Shown: in pieces, positions 5,431-10,229 of the stretch
How positions within the stretch are numbered: position 1 is the first letter of the stretch
Layout of the letters: every line of letters starts with the position of its first letter
Assembly (NCBI GenBank): GCA_007117275.1
Contig: SKGV01000138.1
Span: forward strand, 1-10,229
DNA: 10,229 nucleotides
Direction of reading: 5' to 3'
Source: Methylophaga sp.
GTDB taxonomy: Bacteria; Pseudomonadota; Gammaproteobacteria; Nitrosococcales; Methylophagaceae
Program-made: the position numbers and the translations under genes
Notes under the pieces: generated by a model
Databases searched by the model: none
Told to the model about the DNA's origin: nothing
What the model saw: only the letters and a program-made list of their open reading frames with translations

Positions 5431-8400
5431 TTAACCAACCCAACGTCGGGCATTTTGGAATAGTCTTAACCACGGTGCATCCTGTTGCCATTCATCCGGA
5501 TGCCAGGAGTGTTGTACTGCGCGAATCACCCTCTCAGGATGCGGCATCATAATGGTGACGCGGCCATCTGTGGTGGTAAAGCCAGTCTGACCATTGGCAG
5601 AACCATTGGGATTAAATGGATAACGCTCGGTGGGTCTTGCATAATTATCAAGATAACGCATGGCCATCAATGCCCGTTCACTATTTCCTGTCTCGCTGAA
5701 ATCAGCGCGACCTTCGCCATGAGCTACTGCAATCGGCATGACAGATCCTGCCATATCCTGTAACAGAATCGACGGTGATTCAGTCACCTCCACAAGTGAG
5801 AAGCGTGCCTCGAACTGCTCTGACAGGTTTCGACTAAATCTTGGCCAATGTTCGCTGCCTGGAATCAACGCTTTCAATTGAGATAGCATCTGACACCCGT
5901 TACATACACCCAGTGAGAAGGTATCCTGACGCTCGAAAAAGGCTGCAAACTCATCTCGGGCACGATGATTATGCAACACGGTGCCGGCCCAACCACGTCC
6001 CGCACCCAGTACATCACCGTAGGAAAAACCACCACAGGCAACCAGACCTTTAAAGTCTTTCAGCGATACCCGTCCTTCAACAATGTCACTCATGTGGACA
6101 TCGATTGCCGAGAAACCAGCATGATCAAATGCTGCAGCCATCTCCAGTTGCCCATTTACGCCCTGTTCACGCAGGATAGCCATTTTCGGACGATGACCAC
6201 TCATAATATAGGGTGCTGCCACCTGCTCTGTCAGATCAAAACTGAGTTTGGCATGTAGTCCGGGATCATTTTCATCTGCCAGTGCGGTGAACTCTTGCTC
6301 AGCGCAGTCTGGATTATCACGCAAAGATTGCATGCGATAACTAGTCTCAGCCCACATGCGTTGCAGGGTGCTTCTCCGTTGTTCAAGCACCAGTTCACCG
6401 TTAACACTGATACGAATGGTTTGAACGGTCGACGGTTGACCAATCACATGGCTGTGCTTGTCAAGTTCATGCTGCTCAAGCACCGACATGACGTCTGAAA
6501 GTTGTTGCGCGGGCACTTGAATCACCGCACCCAGTTCTTCATTGAACAATAACGACAGCACATCGCTACCAGACTGATTCAGATCGATTTCAAGCCCGCA
6601 GTGCCCCGCAAAGGCCATTTCACAGAGTGTTGTGATCAAACCACCATCGCTGCGGTCATGATAAGCAAGTAACAATGAAGCTTGTCGTAATGACTGAATG
6701 GCGCTGAAAAATCGCTTGATTGTGATGGCGTCATCAACATCCGGTACTCGATTTCCGGTTTGCTGATACACCTGAGCCAACGCTGAAGCAGCCAGTCGAT
6801 TATGGCCATGACCAAGATCGACATAGACCAATCGCGTTTCGCCCAGATCGGCTCTCAGTTGCGGCGTCAGCGTTTTGCTGGCATCTGTGACCGGAGCGAA
6901 TGCACTGATAATCAGGGATAAGGGTGAGGTAACTGTTTTAGTTTCGCCTGCATCTTGCCACACCGTTTTCATTGACAAAGAGTCTTTGCCTACCGGAATG
7001 GCAATACCAAGTTGTGGACACAATTCCATGCCAACTGCCTTGACAGTGTCAAACAGCAAGGCATCTTCTCCACCATGACCGCAGGCAGCCATCCAGTTAG
7101 CCGACAGTTTGATATCGCTAAGCTGAGCTATGTCGGCAGCAGCGATATTGGTAATCGCTTCACCAATGGCCATTCGACCTGACGCCGGCGCATCGATTAC
7201 CGCCAGTGGCGTTCTCTCGCCCATCGCCATGGCTTCGCCTAACAAACCATGATGATCGGCAAGTGTCACAGCACAATCCGCGACCGGAACCTGCCAAGGG
7301 CCTACCATCTGATCTCTGGCGACCAAGCCAGTGACGCTTCTATCACCAATCGTGATAAGAAAGCTCTTACTGCCCACTGAGGGCAATTTGAGAACACGTT
7401 CCAGCGCTGCTGTGACGGTTACGCCGGTCATATCCAGTTCGGTTTTTGGTTTGCTGTGATGTTTGACATCACGCAACATTTTCGGCGGTTTACCTAGCAG
7501 CAATGACAACGGCATGTCGATAGGTTTGTTGTCAAACACGGCATCACCTAACAGTAAATGTTGTTCACTGGTTGTCTCACCAACAATCGCCCAAGGACAA
7601 CGCTCACGATCGCAGATGGCATGAAAGATTTCTACAGCTTCTGGTGGGATACCCAGCACATAACGTTCTTGAGATTCATTGCACCAAATTTCCATCGGTG
7701 ACATACCGGGCTCATCATTGGGAATCACGCGTAATTCAAAGCGACCGCCTCGACCACTGTCATCGACCAGCTCTGGGAAAGCGTTGGACAAACCACCGGC
7801 ACCGACATCATGAATGGATACGATAGGGTTGTTATCTCCTAGAGCAACACACCGATCAATGACTTCCTGACAACGTCGTTCCATCTCAGGATTACCACGC
7901 TGAACCGAGGCAAAATCAAGCCCCTCATCACTGGTGCCAGAGCTCACCGAAGACGCCGCACCACCACCCAAACCGATTAACATTGCCGGACCACCCAACA
8001 CAATCAGCTGTGTCCCTGGCGACATAATATGTTTTTCAACATGCTGAGGACGGATAGTACCCATGCCGCCTGCGACCATGATGGGTTTATGGTAACCCCT
8101 CACTTCAAAGCCTTTATCAGAAGCTACTTTGGCTTCATAGGTGCGAAAATAACCACACAGGTTCGGCCGACCAAATTCATTGTTAAATGCCGCGCCACCC
8201 AGAGGTCCATCAATCATAATTTCTAATGCCGACGCCATGCGGGCAGGTTTGCCATAGGGTGTTTCCCAGGGCTGTTCAAAGCCAGGAATTTGTAGATTTG
8301 ACACGGTAAAGCCGGTCAAACCAGCCTTGGGCTTGGAGCCACGGCCTGTTGCACCTTCATCACGAATTTCACCACCCGCACCGGTTGCCGCCCCGGGAAA

Positions 8401-9318
8401 AGGAGAAATCGCTGTCGGGTGATTGTGTGTCTCAACCTTCATCAGGATGTGCTGGACTTCACCCTCATAGCAATAATGATTATCAGCCATATCGACCTGA
8501 AAGCGGTGGCTGCGCGGTCCTTCAATGACCGAAGAATTGTCATTGTAGGCTTTCACCACACCGTCTGGATGTAGATCATGGGTGTTACGAATCATGTCAA
8601 ACAAACTGCGTGATTGCACCTTGCCGTCAATGATCCAATCGGCTTTAAAAATCTTGTGTCGGCAATGCTCAGAGTTTGCCTGAGCAAACATCATCAGTTC
8701 GATATCGTTTGGATTTCGTCTCAACGCTGCGAAGTTGTCATACAAATAATCCACTTCATCATCCACCAATGCCAGACCAAGCGACTGGTTAGCGTGTGCC
8801 AGCGCCTGTCGGCCGCCATTGAGTATATCGATTGATTGCAGCGGTCGTGGCGATGTGTGCATAAACAATCGCTCAGTATCTTCGACATTATCAAAGACAG
8901 TTTCAATCATGCGGTCATGCAGGTGCGCACTGACACGTTTGAAATGTTCGCTACTGAGTGGTGCATTGAGTTTGATTTTGAAAGCGATACCACGTTCGAC
9001 TCTGCGAACATCTGACAAACCGCTGTTGTGGACTATATCAGTGGCCTTGCTCGACCAAGGTGAGATCGTGCCGGGACGCGGCACAACCAAGAACAATTGC
9101 TCAGCAGAGTCTGTTTCCGCACCTTCAACAGTGGCTTCCAGCAAGGATTCAAGCACTTCAACTGCACCCGCCGACAAGCGTTTGTCATCATCTGCCTCAA
9201 CAAAATAGCGAAACTTGGCTTCAATTTCGCTGACTGCGGGCACCTCACTCTGGATAGCAGCGCGTAATTTTTCAAGACGAAATGCAGAAAAAGCCGGACG
9301 GCCAATCAATTGCAACAT
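5431..9318 (-). CDS. purL: phosphoribosylformylglycinamidine synthase (FGAR amidotransferase), long single-chain form
   Basis: PurL converts FGAR plus glutamine and ATP to FGAM, the fourth step of de novo purine synthesis. The 1295-residue product has the E. coli length. The N-terminal PurS-like domain (about 1-150) includes RPGTISPWSSKATDI at 81-95. The linker contains NSEHCRHK (215-222). The first synthetase domain has ETHNHPTAISP (296-306) and the glycine-rich GAATGAGGEIRDEGATGRG (309-327). A second synthetase-like half carries PVGKDSLSMKT, YHDRSDGGL and FNEELGAVIQ. The C-terminal class I glutaminase has nucleophile Cys1139 (LGVCNGCQM) with His1260 and Glu1262 in PHPER, so the triad is intact. 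The ATG at 9318 matches the family start (LQLIGRPAFSAFR), with only a weak SD (GGGTT). I found no obvious PurR-type palindrome upstream. It converges on bcp and is divergent from the RDD gene. Confidence 0.98.
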   Translation of the reverse strand: MLQLIGRPAFSAFRLEKLRAAIQSEVPAVSEIEAKFRYFVEADDDKRLSAGAVEVLESLLEATVEGAETDSAEQLFLVVPRPGTISPWSSKATDIVHNSGLSDVRRVERGIAFKIKLNAPLSSEHFKRVSAHLHDRMIETVFDNVEDTERLFMHTSPRPLQSIDILNGGRQALAHANQSLGLALVDDEVDYLYDNFAALRRNPNDIELMMFAQANSEHCRHKIFKADWIIDGKVQSRSLFDMIRNTHDLHPDGVVKAYNDNSSVIEGPRSHRFQVDMADNHYCYEGEVQHILMKVETHNHPTAISPFPGAATGAGGEIRDEGATGRGSKPKAGLTGFTVSNLQIPGFEQPWETPYGKPARMASALEIMIDGPLGGAAFNNEFGRPNLCGYFRTYEAKVASDKGFEVRGYHKPIMVAGGMGTIRPQHVEKHIMSPGTQLIVLGGPAMLIGLGGGAASSVSSGTSDEGLDFASVQRGNPEMERRCQEVIDRCVALGDNNPIVSIHDVGAGGLSNAFPELVDDSGRGGRFELRVIPNDEPGMSPMEIWCNESQERYVLGIPPEAVEIFHAICDRERCPWAIVGETTSEQHLLLGDAVFDNKPIDMPLSLLLGKPPKMLRDVKHHSKPKTELDMTGVTVTAALERVLKLPSVGSKSFLITIGDRSVTGLVARDQMVGPWQVPVADCAVTLADHHGLLGEAMAMGERTPLAVIDAPASGRMAIGEAITNIAAADIAQLSDIKLSANWMAACGHGGEDALLFDTVKAVGMELCPQLGIAIPVGKDSLSMKTVWQDAGETKTVTSPLSLIISAFAPVTDASKTLTPQLRADLGETRLVYVDLGHGHNRLAASALAQVYQQTGNRVPDVDDAITIKRFFSAIQSLRQASLLLAYHDRSDGGLITTLCEMAFAGHCGLEIDLNQSGSDVLSLLFNEELGAVIQVPAQQLSDVMSVLEQHELDKHSHVIGQPSTVQTIRISVNGELVLEQRRSTLQRMWAETSYRMQSLRDNPDCAEQEFTALADENDPGLHAKLSFDLTEQVAAPYIMSGHRPKMAILREQGVNGQLEMAAAFDHAGFSAIDVHMSDIVEGRVSLKDFKGLVACGGFSYGDVLGAGRGWAGTVLHNHRARDEFAAFFERQDTFSLGVCNGCQMLSQLKALIPGSEHWPRFSRNLSEQFEARFSLVEVTESPSILLQDMAGSVMPIAVAHGEGRADFSETGNSERALMAMRYLDNYARPTERYPFNPNGSANGQTGFTTTDGRVTIMMPHPERVIRAVQHSWHPDEWQQDAPWLRLFQNARRWVG

Positions 9319-9349
9319 TTAGAACCCAATTCACAGCAGACAAAACGAA

Positions 9350-9356
9350 TATGATA
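9350..9356. promoter_or_regulatory. possible overlapping divergent -10 elements for the RDD gene and purL
   Basis: The heptamer TATGATA reads as TATGAT on the plus strand (9350-9355, towards the RDD gene) and TATCAT on the minus strand (9351-9356, towards purL). Each is 5 of 6 to the -10 consensus. Neither has a convincing -35 at 16-18 bp. Promoters of one or both genes must lie near here, but this assignment is tentative. Confidence 0.25.
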
Positions 9357-9408
9357 CTTTATGTGCCAGTTTTCGCCCACAAATAAAGCATTTAAACAAC
9401 CACCAGTC

Positions 9409-9837
9409 ATGAATCCAGAAACGCCCGATACACCCAGCCCATTGAGACTTTTTGCAGTGATTGCCTACGACCTGATGCTACTGTTGTCAGTGCTACTGTT
9501 GGCAGGTTTCGTTGCGGTAGTGTTCAATGGCGGCGAGGCAATTGGCGCCAAAAACCCAGTGTTTGTGGTTTATTTGCTGGCGGTTAGCTTTTTCTTTTAT
9601 GGCTGGTTCTGGACACATGGGGGGCAGACTTTGGGTATGCGCGCTTGGAAAGTATATCTGATAAGCCGGTCATCTTCGGATATCAGCTGGAAACAAGCAG
9701 CGATGCGCTTTATCGTAGCCATAGTCTCTTGGCTTTGCCTGGGCTTGGGCTTCTACTGGCAATGGCTGGGTAAAAACCGGCAAAGCTGGCATGATACGGC
9801 ATCGATGACTCGTCTGCTTGTCATTAAAAAAACCTAA
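9409..9837 (+). CDS. RDD family small integral membrane protein
   Basis: With the ATG at 9409 the product has 142 residues and three hydrophobic segments: about 14-39, 51-68 and 100-119. The family's namesake residues are visible as Arg13 and Asp21 at the first segment (LRLFAVIAYD) and Asp129 after the third (RQSWHDTAS). The loop FFFYGWFWTHGGQTLGMRAW (61-80) is the well-conserved RDD signature. The function of this subfamily is not established; some RDD proteins have been proposed to act in ion transport. The frame also opens at ATG 9361 (16 residues more), but those residues are polar and lack family counterparts, so 9409 is preferred. Neither start has a clear SD. The gene is divergent from purL. 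Confidence 0.85.
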   Translation: MNPETPDTPSPLRLFAVIAYDLMLLLSVLLLAGFVAVVFNGGEAIGAKNPVFVVYLLAVSFFFYGWFWTHGGQTLGMRAWKVYLISRSSSDISWKQAAMRFIVAIVSWLCLGLGFYWQWLGKNRQSWHDTASMTRLLVIKKT

Positions 9838-9849
9838 CTGCTACGATGC

Positions 9850-9883
9850 TTGACTTGTCTTGCTCGAAAATACTTAGTAGGAT
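9850..9883 (+). promoter_or_regulatory. candidate promoter for the secreted PstS-like gene
   Basis: TTGTCT (9855-9860), 17 bp, TAGGAT (9878-9883) is a moderate sigma70 match, 4 of 6 at both elements. TTGACT (9850-9855) with CTTAGT (9873-9878) is an overlapping alternative. It lies in the 78-bp gap between the RDD stop and the next start, suggesting the PstS-like gene can be transcribed on its own. Confidence 0.35.
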
Positions 9884-9915
9884 TTGCATGCGAGGAAGGG
9901 CGGGCCTAACAGGGG

Positions 9916-10229
9916 ATGCGGCAGCTAATGTTAATTAGGAAGTTATGTGCAGCATTCATCCTGTTACTTTTATCAGCACAACCAGCCTTCGGTACATCAA
10001 TCATCATTAACCCGGACCAAGCCGTATCTGAACTTACACTGACCACCGTCCGAGCGAAATTCGCCATGCGCATCCCTGTCTGGCCTGATGGTACACCGGT
10101 ACGGGTATTTGTTCTTGACGATAATGACAGCCTTCACATTGATTTTTGCAAGTCCATCCTCGGCATGTTTCCATACCAGCTGCGGCGCATATGGGATCGT
10201 CAAGTATTTTCAGGAACCGGAATTGCGCC
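9916..10229 (+). CDS. secreted PstS-like (periplasmic binding fold) protein, 5' part only
   Basis: The frame follows an in-frame TAA at 9907 and runs open to the right edge (104 codons). A Sec signal peptide is clear: basic start with IRK, hydrophobic core FILLLLSAQPAFG, probable cleavage after Gly26. The mature part begins TSIIINPDQAVSELTLTTVRAKF, the usual opening of short phosphate-binding-like periplasmic proteins. It continues with WPDGTPVRVFVL (56-67), DSLHIDFCKSILGMFPYQLRR and WDRQVFSGTGI, all hallmark segments of that group. These are typically about 130-160 aa single-domain proteins related to PstS; their ligand is not firmly known and phosphate binding should not be assumed. Start is uncertain: ATG 9916 abuts AGGGG, whereas ATG 9928 has the same AGGGG 12 nt upstream and gives a neater signal peptide. 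The right end is cut by the window. Confidence 0.8.
   Translation, partial: MRQLMLIRKLCAAFILLLLSAQPAFGTSIIINPDQAVSELTLTTVRAKFAMRIPVWPDGTPVRVFVLDDNDSLHIDFCKSILGMFPYQLRRIWDRQVFSGTGIA

Noticed and set aside
8819..9305. Open frames on both strands inside the 5' part of purL
   Set aside because: They are shadow frames of the purL coding sequence, which is intact and family-length in its own frame.
9319..9408. PurR operator upstream of purL
   Set aside because: I looked for the 16-bp palindrome of the ACGCAAACGTTTGCGT type and found nothing close.
1..10229. CRISPR array, transposon, tRNA or phage-like module
   Set aside because: No spaced direct repeats, transposase-like frames, tRNA cloverleaf or integration-site signs were visible on either strand.

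Overview
This window is a gene-dense stretch of ordinary bacterial chromosome, most likely from a gammaproteobacterium. The main reason is the gene order dapA - bamC - MBL-fold hydrolase - purC. BamC is essentially a gamma/betaproteobacterial BAM-complex lipoprotein, and this order is the one I know from Pseudomonas-type genomes; E. coli has the shorter dapA-bamC-purC. PurL is the single long form (1295 aa, the same length as in E. coli), typical of Gram-negative gammaproteobacteria. Base composition is around half G+C by eye. I cannot resolve the genus.

Layout. At the left edge a possible 3' end of a plus-strand gene (2-157) runs convergently into galE (114-1094, minus). Upstream of galE is a gap of about 190 bp holding a candidate sigma70-type promoter. 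From 1282 to 4691 a tightly packed minus-strand operon reads, in transcription order, dapA, bamC, an MBL-fold (WalJ/YycJ-like) hydrolase and purC. Gaps are 17 bp, a 1-nt stop/start overlap, and 19 bp. A good promoter match just upstream of dapA lies inside the 5' extension of the longest dapA ORF and supports the shorter dapA start. Divergent from dapA is bcp (4810-5277, plus), a PrxQ/BCP-type peroxiredoxin. bcp converges on purL (5431-9318, minus), and the 153 bp between them hold two strong hairpins. Divergent from purL is a small three-helix RDD-family membrane protein (9409-9837, plus). The window ends in the 5' part of a plus-strand gene (9916 onward) for a short secreted, PstS-like (periplasmic binding type) protein.

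Functionally, dapA makes the first committed intermediate of lysine/diaminopimelate (peptidoglycan) synthesis, and bamC assists outer-membrane protein assembly. The MBL protein may have a cell-wall or nuclease-like role. purC and purL are two de novo purine steps placed in separate, oppositely flanked transcription units. galE supplies UDP-galactose for surface polysaccharides. I see no mobile element, CRISPR array, tRNA or rRNA.

I found no convincing undescribed system. The points most worth a second look are the unusual cysteine layout of the peroxiredoxin, a substitution in the lysine-feedback site of DapA, the structured bcp/purL intergenic region, and the truncated PstS-like gene whose neighbours lie outside the window.
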